Of a stretch of DNA of 64,000 nt, positions 7,779 through 17,109 are shown in pieces. The stretch is taken from contig NZ_LPNO01000025.1 in the NCBI RefSeq assembly GCF_001952855.1, positions 1-64,000 on the forward strand, read 5' to 3'. Positions within the stretch are counted from its first letter, which is position 1; each line of letters begins with the position of its first letter. The notes under the pieces are model-generated. The model saw only the letters and a list, made by a program, of their open reading frames with translations, made no database searches and was not told where the DNA came from. This stretch comes from Pseudomonas sp. ATCC PTA-122608. GTDB taxonomy: Bacteria > Pseudomonadota > Gammaproteobacteria > Pseudomonadales > Pseudomonadaceae. The position numbers and the translations under genes are program-made.

Positions 7779-8903
7779 TCAAGGGCGGGGCAAATAAAGT
7801 GTGAACGTACTTCCCTGACCCAGACGACTCTCTACCCTGATCTCTCCCCCCGACTGTTTGGCAAAACCAAATACCTGACTGAGCCCCAGCCCGTTTCCCT
7901 GGCCTTTGCCTTTGGTAGAGAAAAATGGCTCGAAGATTCTATCGAGGCTGACCGGAGCGATACCCGAGCCATTGTCTGTGATGGACACGGCAACGAAGCG
8001 CCCCTTGATAAGGGGATAACCATTGGACGCGGGGATAAGGTCCATCGACTCAACACGGATGACCATCTCTCCCTTATCCATCATGGCGTCTCGGGCGTTC
8101 ATGACCATATTGAGAATGGCGGCTTCAAACTGTCCTGCGTCAACGTCAACAACGCAGGGTACTGCTGTGGGTTCGATGCGTACGTTGATGCCTGTCCCAA
8201 CCCGTAAAGCAATCGTATCGGCCATGGCCAACGTGCCTGAATTGACATCCAGCGGTGCGGGATGCAGGGCTTGCCTGCGAGCGAAGGACAGCAATTGGCT
8301 GGTGAAGTGAGAACCACGGACCACAACCTCGGAAATGGCTTCCACCAGGCGCAGCCGCCGCTCTTCTGATACTGAAGGACGCTTCAAAAGATCCGCTGAA
8401 GAACGGATCACCGTCAGCAGATTGTTAAAGTCATGAGCCAATCGGCCAGTTATCCGCCCCAGCGCTTCCATCTTCTGCGACTGAAGTAACTTCTCTTGGG
8501 TAACATCCCGAACGGTGCCCGCCATCGCGACGGGTAGACCATCATCGGCATAACGGGGTCTCGCGCACACGTGCAGCCAGCGAGTTTCACCGCGTGGCGT
8601 GATGACGCGGTAGTGAACGTCGTAATCGCAACGTTGCGCGATCGAGCGATCCCACGCTTCAGCCACTCGGTTGCTGTCCTCGGAGTGCACCGAGCGCTGC
8701 ATGTGTTCATAACTGAACGGTATCTGTGGTTCGAGTCCGAAGTTGAGGCGGCAAGTGGCCGAGGTCTTCAGCTCGTCCGTCGTCAAATCCAGGCGCCATA
8801 TACCAAGCCCGGCGGTACTCAAAGCGAACTGCAGTTCGTGCTCCTCCTCATACACATCATCGTGAGGCGGCGGCGAACCATTCACCGGAGAATTTGTTGC
8901 CAT
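7779..8903 (-). CDS. Soluble PAS-domain sensor histidine kinase
   Basis: 374 residues from ATG 8903 (AGAGGAG upstream; the reading frame continues to 9002 without a good ribosome site). No membrane helices. A PAS fold (about residues 20-135, with GIWRLDL and the PAC-like GTVRDVTQEK) is followed by the dimerisation/phosphorylation helix GRLAHDFNNLLTVI with phospho-His about H157, then an HATPase domain with the N-box NMVMNARDAM, DNGSGIA and GNGLGLS. The HDFNNLL form resembles kinases that pair with separate receivers. It leads the operon with the KaiC-like ATPase (90-base gap) and the receiver. Confidence 0.9.
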   Translation of the reverse strand: MATNSPVNGSPPPHDDVYEEEHELQFALSTAGLGIWRLDLTTDELKTSATCRLNFGLEPQIPFSYEHMQRSVHSEDSNRVAEAWDRSIAQRCDYDVHYRVITPRGETRWLHVCARPRYADDGLPVAMAGTVRDVTQEKLLQSQKMEALGRITGRLAHDFNNLLTVIRSSADLLKRPSVSEERRLRLVEAISEVVVRGSHFTSQLLSFARRQALHPAPLDVNSGTLAMADTIALRVGTGINVRIEPTAVPCVVDVDAGQFEAAILNMVMNARDAMMDKGEMVIRVESMDLIPASNGYPLIKGRFVAVSITDNGSGIAPVSLDRIFEPFFSTKGKGQGNGLGLSQVFGFAKQSGGEIRVESRLGQGSTFTLYLPRP

Positions 8904-9116
8904 GATGGGTAGGGCTCCTCTTTTAGGCTGCCCATGGCTGGATGGGCGAAGTCTTCTTCTGAATCCAGACTTTTGCTTTTGCTGAACGAGCCGTAAGCAC
9001 AATCAATCTCTATTGGGATGGATGACCGCGCGCACCAAAGGTTTCAAATTTTTCGTATGCCGTGGCGCACCCGACTGGCCAACACGCATTAACTGAATCC
9101 GTCCGGACTCCGCCAC

Positions 9117-9144
9117 AAAAAAGGCGCCGGTTACAGGCGCCTTT
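9117..9144 (-). terminator. Terminator of the epimerase-like gene
   Basis: AAGGCGCC and GGCGCCTT pair around a 7-base loop. Read on the minus strand the stem is followed by TTTTTT. It lies just after the stop of the gene at 9147-10037. Confidence 0.85.
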
Positions 9145-9146
9145 CT

Positions 9147-10037
9147 TTATGTTTGACCGTGTCGGTAGAACCGGTCGAGCAATGCCGGTAACCCGGCCCG
9201 CCATGCCCGTGGTTTGATGCCAAAGGTGTGGAGGATTTTCTTGCAGGCCAGCACCGCGTGTTGCGGTTCATCGGCGGCATCCGGACGGGCGGCGTGGGCC
9301 TGGGCGGTCGGGGCTTCCACGGCCAGCGGGTGGAAGTTGCGCGCTTCGGTCAGGATCGCCTGCCCCAGCGCCAACGGGGTGGTCGCTTCGTGGCCGGCGT
9401 AGTGATAAGTGCCCCACAACGGCGCGGCGCAATCGAGTTGCTTGAGCACCGAAATGATCACCCGCGCAGCATCGTCTACCGGCGTCGGGTTGCCCCGGCG
9501 GTCGTCGGCCATCAGCAGTTCGTCAGGTTTTTCGGCCCGGGCCAGGAAGCGCCCGAGTGTGCCGTCGACGCTGTCATCCAGCAGCCAGCCGAAACGCAAC
9601 AGCACGTGCTGTGGGCAGGTGGCGCGTACGCTCTGCTCGATGCGCCACAACGCCTGGCCCCGCAGGCCCAAGGGCACGGGTTCGTCTTTTTCACTGTAGG
9701 CGGTGGCGCGGGAGCCATCGAACACCCGGTAGCTGGACGGTTGCAGCAAAGTGATGCTGTGGTGCTGGCACAGTTCCGCCAGGCGCTCGATCGCATATTC
9801 CTGGGCAGCCAGACGCGTTTCGCTGACCGTCTCCGCCTGAAACCAGTCGAAGTAATAGGCGAGATTGATCAAGGCATCGGGACGGGTGTCGTCGAGCAGT
9901 TGCGTGAGGCTCGCGGCATCCCAGCCGTCTTGGGGCGGACGCGGGGCGAGGAAACCGATGTCTTCCTCCGCACCGAGGCGAATCAGCGCCTGCCCGAGGG
10001 CATTCCCGCCGCCCAGTAACATAAGGCGCATTCGCAT
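9147..10037 (-). CDS. NAD(P)-binding sugar-nucleotide epimerase/reductase-like protein (RmlD-type)
   Basis: 296 residues from ATG 10037. A Rossmann fold opens with MRMRLMLLGGGNALGQALIRLG, a GGxxxxG variant of the NAD(P) site. It continues with the RmlD-like segments DALINLAYYFDWF, SSYRVFDG and RFGWLLDD, but the catalytic YxxxK of active epimerases is not obvious. A longer start at 10097 would add 20 poorly coded residues. The gene occupies the place of PA4068 in P. aeruginosa, now separated from oprG by the KaiC-like operon. The substrate is unknown. Confidence 0.75.
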   Translation of the reverse strand: MRMRLMLLGGGNALGQALIRLGAEEDIGFLAPRPPQDGWDAASLTQLLDDTRPDALINLAYYFDWFQAETVSETRLAAQEYAIERLAELCQHHSITLLQPSSYRVFDGSRATAYSEKDEPVPLGLRGQALWRIEQSVRATCPQHVLLRFGWLLDDSVDGTLGRFLARAEKPDELLMADDRRGNPTPVDDAARVIISVLKQLDCAAPLWGTYHYAGHEATTPLALGQAILTEARNFHPLAVEAPTAQAHAARPDAADEPQHAVLACKKILHTFGIKPRAWRAGLPALLDRFYRHGQT

Positions 10038-10208
10038 AGATTGAGCAGGCCCGGTCTGTTTGGAACGATGGTTATTATCGACAGGCTTGTGAGCCATGCC
10101 GTTGGCATTTGCCAGAATCGTTGCATTTTGCGTGTTTGTAGCGCAACCGTCACTTACAAAGTGCGCTGCCCATTGCCGCCTGGGTGCTTTAGATAGAGAG
10201 AGCCTTTT

Positions 10209-10353
10209 GTGGCGAGGGAGCTTGCAGTGGCGAGGGAGCTTGCTCCCGCTGGAGTGCGCAGCGCTCCCGCTTTTTTGGGGCCGCTACGCAGCCCAGCGGG
10301 AGCAAGCTCCCTCGCCACAGCAAGCTCCCTCACACAACAAGCTCCCTCGCCAC
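10209..10353. repeat. Cluster of a second REP family (GGCGAGGGAGCTTG type)
   Basis: Forward copies lie at 10209-10224 and 10227-10250; inverted copies at 10295-10318, 10321-10333 (partial) and 10338-10353. Units 10227-10250 and 10295-10318 are perfect 24-base inverted repeats around a loop containing a T-run. It fills most of the 368-base gap between the divergent epimerase-like and lhr genes. I see no gene in the rest of that gap. Confidence 0.88.
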
Positions 10354-10405
10354 AGGGATACGTGCCGGGGTTGCAAGTTGCCGGGGCTGGCCGCATAAAT
10401 TGGGT

Positions 10406-13400
10406 ATGAACCTTCCAGAATCAACGGACACGGTCTTGAACGGTTTCCACCCCGCCGTCAGCGCCTGGTTCCGCAGTACATTCCCGTCGGTGACCACCGC
10501 CCAGGCCCAAGCGTGGCCGCTGATCCGTCAGCGCCGCTCGACGCTGATTGCCGCGCCCACCGGCTCGGGCAAGACCCTGACCGCGTTTCTCGCCGTGCTG
10601 GACGACCTTGTGCACCAAGGCCTGGCCAATGGCGGCCAACTGCCAGACCAGACGCTGGTGGTCTACGTCTCGCCGCTCAAGGCATTGTCCAACGATATCC
10701 AGATCAACCTGCAAAACCCGCTGGCCGGCATCACCGACCACTTGCAACGCCTGGGCCTGCCGCCGCTGGCGATACGCACCGCCGTGCGTACCGGCGATAC
10801 GCCGCAGAAAGACCGCGCCCTGATGCGCAAGCACCCGCCACATATCCTGGTCACCACGCCTGAATCGCTCTACGTGCTGCTGGGCTCGGATTCCGGCCGG
10901 CAGATGCTCGCCAGCATCCGCACGGTGATCGTCGACGAAATCCACGCCATCGCCGCCAGCAAGCGCGGTAGCCACCTGGCCCTGACACTGGAGCGCTTGC
11001 AGGGTTTGTGCAGTGAACCGCTGACCCGCATCGGCCTGTCCGCCACGCAAAAGCCCATCGAGGCCGTATCGCGCTTTCTGGTGGGCACCGGCCGGCCCTG
11101 CGAGATCGTCGACATCGGCCACGCGCGCCCACGGGACCTGGATATCGAAGTACCGCCGGTGCCGCTGTCGGCGGTCATGCCCAACGACGTGTGGGATCTG
11201 GTCTACGACCGCCTCGCCGAACTGGCCAAACAACACCGCACCACGCTGATTTTCGTCAACACCCGGCGCTTGGCTGAACGCCTGGCGCGGCACTTGAGCG
11301 AGCGCCTCGGCAAAACCGCCGTCGCCGCCCACCACGGCAGCCTCGCCAAGGAACTGCGCCTGGACGCCGAACAACGGCTCAAGGCCGGCGAGCTGCAAGT
11401 GTTGATCGCCACCGCCTCTCTGGAGCTGGGGATTGATATTGGCGATGTTGATTTGGTGTGCCAGATCGGCTCGCCCGGCTCGATCAACGGTTTTCTGCAA
11501 CGGGTCGGACGCTCCGGGCATCAGGTTGGCGGCACGCCCAAGGGCCGGTTGTTCGCCACCACCCGTGACGACCTGATCGAATGCGCCGCCCTCCTCGACT
11601 GCGTGCGCCGGGGCGAGTTGGACACCTTGCTGATCCCGGTCGCGCCGCTGGATGTGCTGGCCCAGCAGATCATCGCCGAAGTCAGCTGCCAGGAATGGCA
11701 GGAACAGGCCCTGCTCACGCTGATCCACCGCGCCTCGCCCTACGCCGAGCTGGATGAACGTCACTATCAAGCACTGCTGCAGATGCTCGCCGAGGGCTAT
11801 AACGGCCGCCAAGGCATCCGCAGCGCGTACCTGCACCGCGACGCCATTACCCGCACCCTGCGCGGCCGGCGTGGCGCCAAACTCACCGCCGTGACCAGCG
11901 GCGGCACCATTCCCGACAACGCCGACTACAGCGTGCTGCTGGAGCCGCAAAGCCTGAACATCGGCAGCGTCAACGAAGACTTCGCGGTGGAAAGCATCGC
12001 CGGGGATATCTTCCAGTTGGGCAACACGTCCTATCGCATCCTGCGGGTGGAAGCCGGCAAGGTGCGGGTCGAGGATGCCCACGGCCAGCCGCCGACCATT
12101 CCGTTCTGGCTCGGCGAAGCACCGGGGCGCAGTGCCGAGTTGTCGTTTGCTGTCGCGCGCTTGCATGGGCAACTGGACGAATTGCTGGCCGCCATGCCGG
12201 GCAACCTGCAACCGGCGCTCGACTGGCTCACCGGCACCCTCGGTTTGAACCTGGCCAGCGCCGAACAACTGGTGGATTACCTGGCGCGGGCGCGGCTGGC
12301 GTTGAGCGCGCTGCCGTCTCAGGACACGTTGATCATGGAGCGGTTTTTCGACGAGTCCGGCGGCACCCAGTTGATCATCCATACGCCTTTCGGCAGTCGC
12401 ATCAACCGCGCCTGGGGCCTGGCGTTGCGCAAGCGGTTTTGCCGCACCTTCAACTTCGAACTGCAAGCCGCCGCCAGCGAGGATGCGATCGTGTTGTCGC
12501 TGTCCACCAGTCACAGCTTTGAGCTGGATGAGGTGTGGCGCTACCTGAACAGCAATACCGCCGAGCACATCCTGATTCAGGCGGTGCTGGATGCGCCGCT
12601 GTTCGGCGTGCGCTGGCGCTGGAATGCCGGGGTGGCCTTGGCATTGCCGCGTTATACCGGCGGGCGCAAGGTGGCGCCGCAGATCCAGCGCATGAAGAGT
12701 GAAGACCTGATCGCCAGCGTGTTCCCGGACCAGATCGCCTGCCTGGAAAACCTCGCCGGCGAGCGGGAAGTGCCTGAGCATCCGCTGGTGGAGCAAACCC
12801 TCGATGATTGCCTGCACGAAGCCATGGACAGCGAAGGCTGGCTGGCCCTGCTGCGGCGCATGGAGCGCGGTGAGATCCGCCTGATCAGCCGCGACCTGCC
12901 GGCGCCGTCACCCTTGGCGGCGGAGATTCTCAGCGCGCGCCCCTACACCTTTCTCGATGACGCGCCCCTTGAAGAGCGCCGCACCCAGGCCGTGCTCAAC
13001 CGCCGCTGGAGCGACCCGCAAAGCACCGACGACCTCGGCGCGCTGGACGCCGAGGCCATTGCCGGTGTGTGCGAGGAGGCCTGGCCTGCGCCTAATGGCC
13101 TGGATGAAATGCATGAAGCGTTGATGAGTCTGGCGTGCATCGCCGAATCCGAGGTCACGCCGCAGTGGGCCGAATGGCTGCGAACCCTGGCCGACGGCGG
13201 GCGCGCCAACCGCTTGCAGACGGGTACCGACCAAGCCGTTTGGGTCGCCTTGGAGCGCTTGAGTTGCTTAAAGGCGATCTATCCAAATGACCTGCCACTA
13301 CTGCCCGGCTTCGATGAGCCCTGGACCTTCGATGAAGCTTTGGTGGAAGTGCTGCGGGCGCGCCTGAGCGGTTTTGGCCCATTGACGCTGATCGAGATCG

Positions 13401-14686
13401 CCGCGCCCCTGGCCTTGCCGGTAGCCGACGTGTCGCAGGCCCTCGCACGGCTGGAAAGCGAAGGCTACGTACTGCGCGGCCGTTTCAGCCCCGGCGCCAG
13501 CGACGAACAATGGTGCGAACGCCACCTGCTGGCGCGTATTCACCGCTACACGGTCAAGCGCCTGCGCCGGGAAATCGAGCCGGTGGCGTTGCAGGATTTC
13601 ATGCGGTTTCTGTTCGACTGGCAGCACCTGTCGGACGGCACCCGGGGCCAGGGCAGCGCGGTGTTGCCACAGATCGTCGCGCAGTTCGAAGGGTATGCCG
13701 CAGCCACATCGGCCTGGGACAGCGATTTGCTCAGTGCGCGGATCAAGGATTACGCGCCCCACTGGCTGGACGATTTGTGCCGCAGCGGCAAGGTAGTGTG
13801 GACACGCCTGAGCAACAAGGCTGGCGCGACGGCCTTGCGTAGCACGCCCGTGGTGCTGTTGCCCCGCAGCCAGGTGCCTTTGTGGAGTGGATTGACCGAC
13901 GCGCCCGACAGCGCCGAGCTGTCGCCCAAGGCACAGAAAGTCCATCAGGCGCTGCGGGAAAACGGCGCGCTGTTTTTCGATGAATTGATCCACGAAGCGC
14001 ATCTGCTGCGCAGCGAACTGGAAACCGCCTTGCAGGAATTGGTGGGCGCGGGGCTGGCGAACGCTGACAGCTTCGCCGGCCTGCGCGCCCTGACCACGCC
14101 CGCGAGCAAACGCCAGGCCCGCAGCAGTCGGCGCGGACGTGGAGCCTTTGTAGGCGGGATGGACGATGCAGGGCGTTGGGCCCTGGTGCGGCGCGCGCCG
14201 GTGGCGGACGGCACACGTCCGGGGGCTCACTCGGCCGAGACGCTGGAGCATGTGGCGATGACCTTACTGCGGCGATACGGCGTGGTGTTCTGGCGCCTGC
14301 TGGAGCGCGAGGCGGACTGGCTGCCCAGTTGGCGGGAATTGCTGCGCACCTTCCATCGGCTGGAAGCCCGGGGCGAGATTCGTGGTGGGCGGTTTGTGAG
14401 TGGTTTGGCGGGGGAACAGTTTGCGTTGCCGGAAGCGATTCCCTTGCTGCGGGAAGTTCGGCGGCGGCCTCACGATGGCAGCTTGATTGCGGTATGCGGC
14501 GCGGACCCGCTGAACCTGGTGGGCACGATGCTGCCGGGTAGCAAGGTGCCGGCGTTGAGCGGTAATCGGCTGGTGTATCGGGATGGATTGCCGGCGGCGG
14601 TGGAGATTGCTGGCAAACAGCAGGTGTTGCTGGAGTTGGATGCGCAGGCGGCAGGGTTGGTGCGGGAGAAGCTAATCAGGCGCTGA
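10406..14686 (+). CDS. lhr: ATP-dependent DNA helicase Lhr (large helicase-related protein)
   Basis: 1426 residues. The superfamily 2 helicase core spans about residues 25-400: motif I APTGSGKT, Ia VYVSPLKALSNDI, Ib TTPESLY, motif II VDEIH, motif III GLSATQ, then IFVNTRR and the motif VI segment QRVGRSGH. The Lhr winged-helix/beta-barrel core follows (to about 860), then a long Lhr C-terminal domain. This is the full-length bacterial form (E. coli about 1538 aa), not the short ligase-associated one. It is a 3'-5' translocase that unwinds RNA:DNA hybrids and is linked to repair. ATG 10406 is chosen over TTG 10400. Confidence 0.95.
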   Translation: MNLPESTDTVLNGFHPAVSAWFRSTFPSVTTAQAQAWPLIRQRRSTLIAAPTGSGKTLTAFLAVLDDLVHQGLANGGQLPDQTLVVYVSPLKALSNDIQINLQNPLAGITDHLQRLGLPPLAIRTAVRTGDTPQKDRALMRKHPPHILVTTPESLYVLLGSDSGRQMLASIRTVIVDEIHAIAASKRGSHLALTLERLQGLCSEPLTRIGLSATQKPIEAVSRFLVGTGRPCEIVDIGHARPRDLDIEVPPVPLSAVMPNDVWDLVYDRLAELAKQHRTTLIFVNTRRLAERLARHLSERLGKTAVAAHHGSLAKELRLDAEQRLKAGELQVLIATASLELGIDIGDVDLVCQIGSPGSINGFLQRVGRSGHQVGGTPKGRLFATTRDDLIECAALLDCVRRGELDTLLIPVAPLDVLAQQIIAEVSCQEWQEQALLTLIHRASPYAELDERHYQALLQMLAEGYNGRQGIRSAYLHRDAITRTLRGRRGAKLTAVTSGGTIPDNADYSVLLEPQSLNIGSVNEDFAVESIAGDIFQLGNTSYRILRVEAGKVRVEDAHGQPPTIPFWLGEAPGRSAELSFAVARLHGQLDELLAAMPGNLQPALDWLTGTLGLNLASAEQLVDYLARARLALSALPSQDTLIMERFFDESGGTQLIIHTPFGSRINRAWGLALRKRFCRTFNFELQAAASEDAIVLSLSTSHSFELDEVWRYLNSNTAEHILIQAVLDAPLFGVRWRWNAGVALALPRYTGGRKVAPQIQRMKSEDLIASVFPDQIACLENLAGEREVPEHPLVEQTLDDCLHEAMDSEGWLALLRRMERGEIRLISRDLPAPSPLAAEILSARPYTFLDDAPLEERRTQAVLNRRWSDPQSTDDLGALDAEAIAGVCEEAWPAPNGLDEMHEALMSLACIAESEVTPQWAEWLRTLADGGRANRLQTGTDQAVWVALERLSCLKAIYPNDLPLLPGFDEPWTFDEALVEVLRARLSGFGPLTLIEIAAPLALPVADVSQALARLESEGYVLRGRFSPGASDEQWCERHLLARIHRYTVKRLRREIEPVALQDFMRFLFDWQHLSDGTRGQGSAVLPQIVAQFEGYAAATSAWDSDLLSARIKDYAPHWLDDLCRSGKVVWTRLSNKAGATALRSTPVVLLPRSQVPLWSGLTDAPDSAELSPKAQKVHQALRENGALFFDELIHEAHLLRSELETALQELVGAGLANADSFAGLRALTTPASKRQARSSRRGRGAFVGGMDDAGRWALVRRAPVADGTRPGAHSAETLEHVAMTLLRRYGVVFWRLLEREADWLPSWRELLRTFHRLEARGEIRGGRFVSGLAGEQFALPEAIPLLREVRRRPHDGSLIAVCGADPLNLVGTMLPGSKVPALSGNRLVYRDGLPAAVEIAGKQQVLLELDAQAAGLVREKLIRR

Positions 14687-14710
14687 CTGGTGTAGCGCCC
14701 GTCATGACGC

Positions 14711-14794
14711 CTTCGCGAGCAAGCCCGCTCCCACATTCGATCCGGTTCCACCCTTGGAATGCGGTCGAATGTGGGAGCGGGCTTGCTCGCGAAG
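14711..14794. repeat. REPIN between convergent lhr and MscS genes
   Basis: Two REP copies, 14711-14740 and 14765-14794, form a perfect 30-base inverted repeat (core GCGAGCAAGCCCGCTCCCAC). I see no separate terminator here, so this structure may end both converging transcripts. Confidence 0.92.
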
Positions 14795-14817
14795 AGGCCT
14801 GTAGCCCCACCCCAAAC

Positions 14818-16932
14818 CTATTGGGTTCTTGGCTGCTCCGTCAGCACCACCGACGAAGGCACTTCCTCTCCCTGCTCATCCACCTGCTGCCCGACCCGCT
14901 GCGGCACCATCACCTGCTGTGGATAAGTTTGCGCGAAGTGAACGAACGCGCAGTTATCCACAAGCTTTTTCAACCGCTGGTTAAACGCGCGACTCACCGC
15001 ATATTGCCCACCCGACACCGTGCGAAACTGCGCCGTCAGCACCACACCGTTGAGGTCCATCTTGTCGACGCCAAATATCTCCAGCGGCCCTTGCAGGTTG
15101 TATTTGAGGAACACGTCGTCGCGGATCGACTGCCCCGCCTCGCGGATCAACTCCACGGCCTTGTCGACGTCGGTGTCGTAGGTGAACTGCACCGAGAAGA
15201 ACGCGTAGGCGAATTGCCGCGACTGGTTGGTGACGGCCTTGATCTGCCCGAACGGCACCGAATGCACAAACCCTTTGCCGTCCCGCAGGCGCAGGGTGCG
15301 GATGGTCAGGCCCTCGACGGTACCGGCGTGGCCGGAGTCGAGCACCACCCAGTCGCCGATCGACAGCGTGTCTTCGATGATGATGAACAGCCCGGTGATC
15401 ACATCCTGCACCAGTTGCTGGGAGCCAAAACCAATGGCCAAACCCACCACCCCGGCACCCGCCAGCAGCGGTGCGACATTGATCCCCAGGTTCGCCATGG
15501 TGGTGATCGCGCAGATCACCACTAGGATGATTTTCACCGCGTTGCGCAGCAGCGGCAGGATGGTTTTCACGCGCGTGCTGGGCTGGCGGCTGGAGCGTTT
15601 GTTGACCGGTGGTTTCAGCGCTTCTTGGATTGCGGTGTCGAGCACCACCCAGAACAGCCAGGTCACCAGCAGGATCAACCCGATGCTGCTCAGGGAATCA
15701 CTGATGGCCCGGCCCACGGAATTGCGCTGGGCAAACTCAAACAGCGAAACGCCCCAGATACGACCGAGGATTTCGATAAAGGCGATCGCCATCACGATGC
15801 GCAACAGCGCGTGCAGCAGGCTGAGGAAACGCTCCTTGTAGGCACTGCTGCGCTGGACCGCCACCGTGCTGCGGGACTGGAACAGGTGCTGCAACACCGT
15901 GCTGAGGAACACCGTGCCGATCAGCAGGATCGTGGTGAACAGCGCACAGCGCAGGGCTTTCTGGCTGTCGTCGCCAGCGCCGATCAGGTTGATCGCCGAC
16001 ACCAGCACCATCAACAGAATCGGCCAATACCACAGTCCGGAAAACACTCGCAGGGTTTGCTGCACCGCCGGGTGTTTCAAGCGCTGGGCCAGGGGCCGGT
16101 TGCGGATCAAATGCGCCACCGGACGACGCAGGCGAATCACCAGCATGCCGAAAATCACCGAGGCAAACAGCCCGGTGAAAATCGCCACGCTGGCGGTGAT
16201 ATTGCCCCCCAATTGGCGGGCGATCTGCGGGCTGGTCAGCGCATCGCTAAGGGCCGCAAGGAAGCCGATCAGGAACAGCGGCTTGGGGCAGTAGTCACGA
16301 ATAATCTGCACCGCCGGGCGCTTGTGGCCGACGTTGAACATGACGATCACGCACAGCAAGATCGAGGTGGAAAAAATACCGCTGCTGGTGGCGTAGGCAA
16401 AACACAGCGCCAGCGCACGGCCCACGGAAGTGGGCAGGAAGTGGCTGACGTATAGCGTTAACGGCAGGCAGATCAACGCCGGGACCGTATAGGGAACCAG
16501 GTATCCCAACAACGCCTGGAGGCGCTGGCGCGGTGCGATATGTCGCTGCAGGCTCAGGCGCTTGACGATAACCCGCCCGAGCAGGGTCAGCACGGCGAAG
16601 GCGCCGATCCACACCCCGGACAACAACAGGAAATCCCCGGCCACGCTCCATGAGGAGCGCTCGGACGGCTGGTTGACCAGCTTGTCCACTTCATCCGCCG
16701 CCCGATCGGCCCGCAGGCGCCAGGCGTCGACCAGGTTCTGGTTGAGGTCGAGTTTGTCCTGCACATTATCGATGCTGGAGCTGATGGCGCCGAGCAGGCC
16801 ACCTTCCACCAACAGTTCTGGCGTGGCCGGGGCGGCAGGCGCTGGAGCCGCGGGGGCGGTGGCCGCTTGCAGCGCGCCACTGCCGCAAAACAGCAGCGTG
16901 CCGAGCAGTAGCACAGTCTTGAAATTCAACAA
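14818..16932 (-). CDS. Mechanosensitive ion channel, MscS family (YbiO-like)
   Basis: 704 residues from TTG 16932, placed after AAGGAG at 9 bases and directly opening a signal peptide (..LLLGTLLFCGSGALQA). An Ala/Pro-rich linker and periplasmic region are followed by several membrane helices, then the MscS core near residues 480-680: pore helix LLAGAGVVGLAIGFGSQQLVQDVITG and the beta domain YTLSIGD-like segment DTLSIGDWVVLD. Such channels relieve turgor on osmotic downshock. The size and extra helices resemble E. coli YbiO. A frame extension to 17064 has no supporting start. Confidence 0.87.
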   Translation of the reverse strand: MLNFKTVLLLGTLLFCGSGALQAATAPAAPAPAAPATPELLVEGGLLGAISSSIDNVQDKLDLNQNLVDAWRLRADRAADEVDKLVNQPSERSSWSVAGDFLLLSGVWIGAFAVLTLLGRVIVKRLSLQRHIAPRQRLQALLGYLVPYTVPALICLPLTLYVSHFLPTSVGRALALCFAYATSSGIFSTSILLCVIVMFNVGHKRPAVQIIRDYCPKPLFLIGFLAALSDALTSPQIARQLGGNITASVAIFTGLFASVIFGMLVIRLRRPVAHLIRNRPLAQRLKHPAVQQTLRVFSGLWYWPILLMVLVSAINLIGAGDDSQKALRCALFTTILLIGTVFLSTVLQHLFQSRSTVAVQRSSAYKERFLSLLHALLRIVMAIAFIEILGRIWGVSLFEFAQRNSVGRAISDSLSSIGLILLVTWLFWVVLDTAIQEALKPPVNKRSSRQPSTRVKTILPLLRNAVKIILVVICAITTMANLGINVAPLLAGAGVVGLAIGFGSQQLVQDVITGLFIIIEDTLSIGDWVVLDSGHAGTVEGLTIRTLRLRDGKGFVHSVPFGQIKAVTNQSRQFAYAFFSVQFTYDTDVDKAVELIREAGQSIRDDVFLKYNLQGPLEIFGVDKMDLNGVVLTAQFRTVSGGQYAVSRAFNQRLKKLVDNCAFVHFAQTYPQQVMVPQRVGQQVDEQGEEVPSSVVLTEQPRTQ

Positions 16933-17109
16933 AACACCGGGCTCCTTCAGAAGGGTCTGTAAGGAACTGACGGGTTTGGGGCCGGATCGTTCCCCCAGCA
17001 CGTCGATCCGTGCGTTCCAGGCAAATATCAAATGCCAATACCTGTCTTTTTCCGCACAAGCCAAAACCCGAGACTGCGCTCCTGATTGAAACCCACCGGA
17101 GTTGCAGCC

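Noticed and set aside
10209..10353. Possible CRISPR-like repeats
   Set aside because: Units are adjacent or inverted with no regular unique spacers; they are REP elements.
10421..12817. 798-codon open frame opposite lhr
   Set aside because: The sense strand has all the Lhr helicase motifs; the antisense product is Gln/Arg-rich low-complexity sequence.
17086..17109. Upstream TTG start for the MFS gene
   Set aside because: It has no ribosome site, while ATG 17110 has GGAG at good spacing and begins the first membrane helix.
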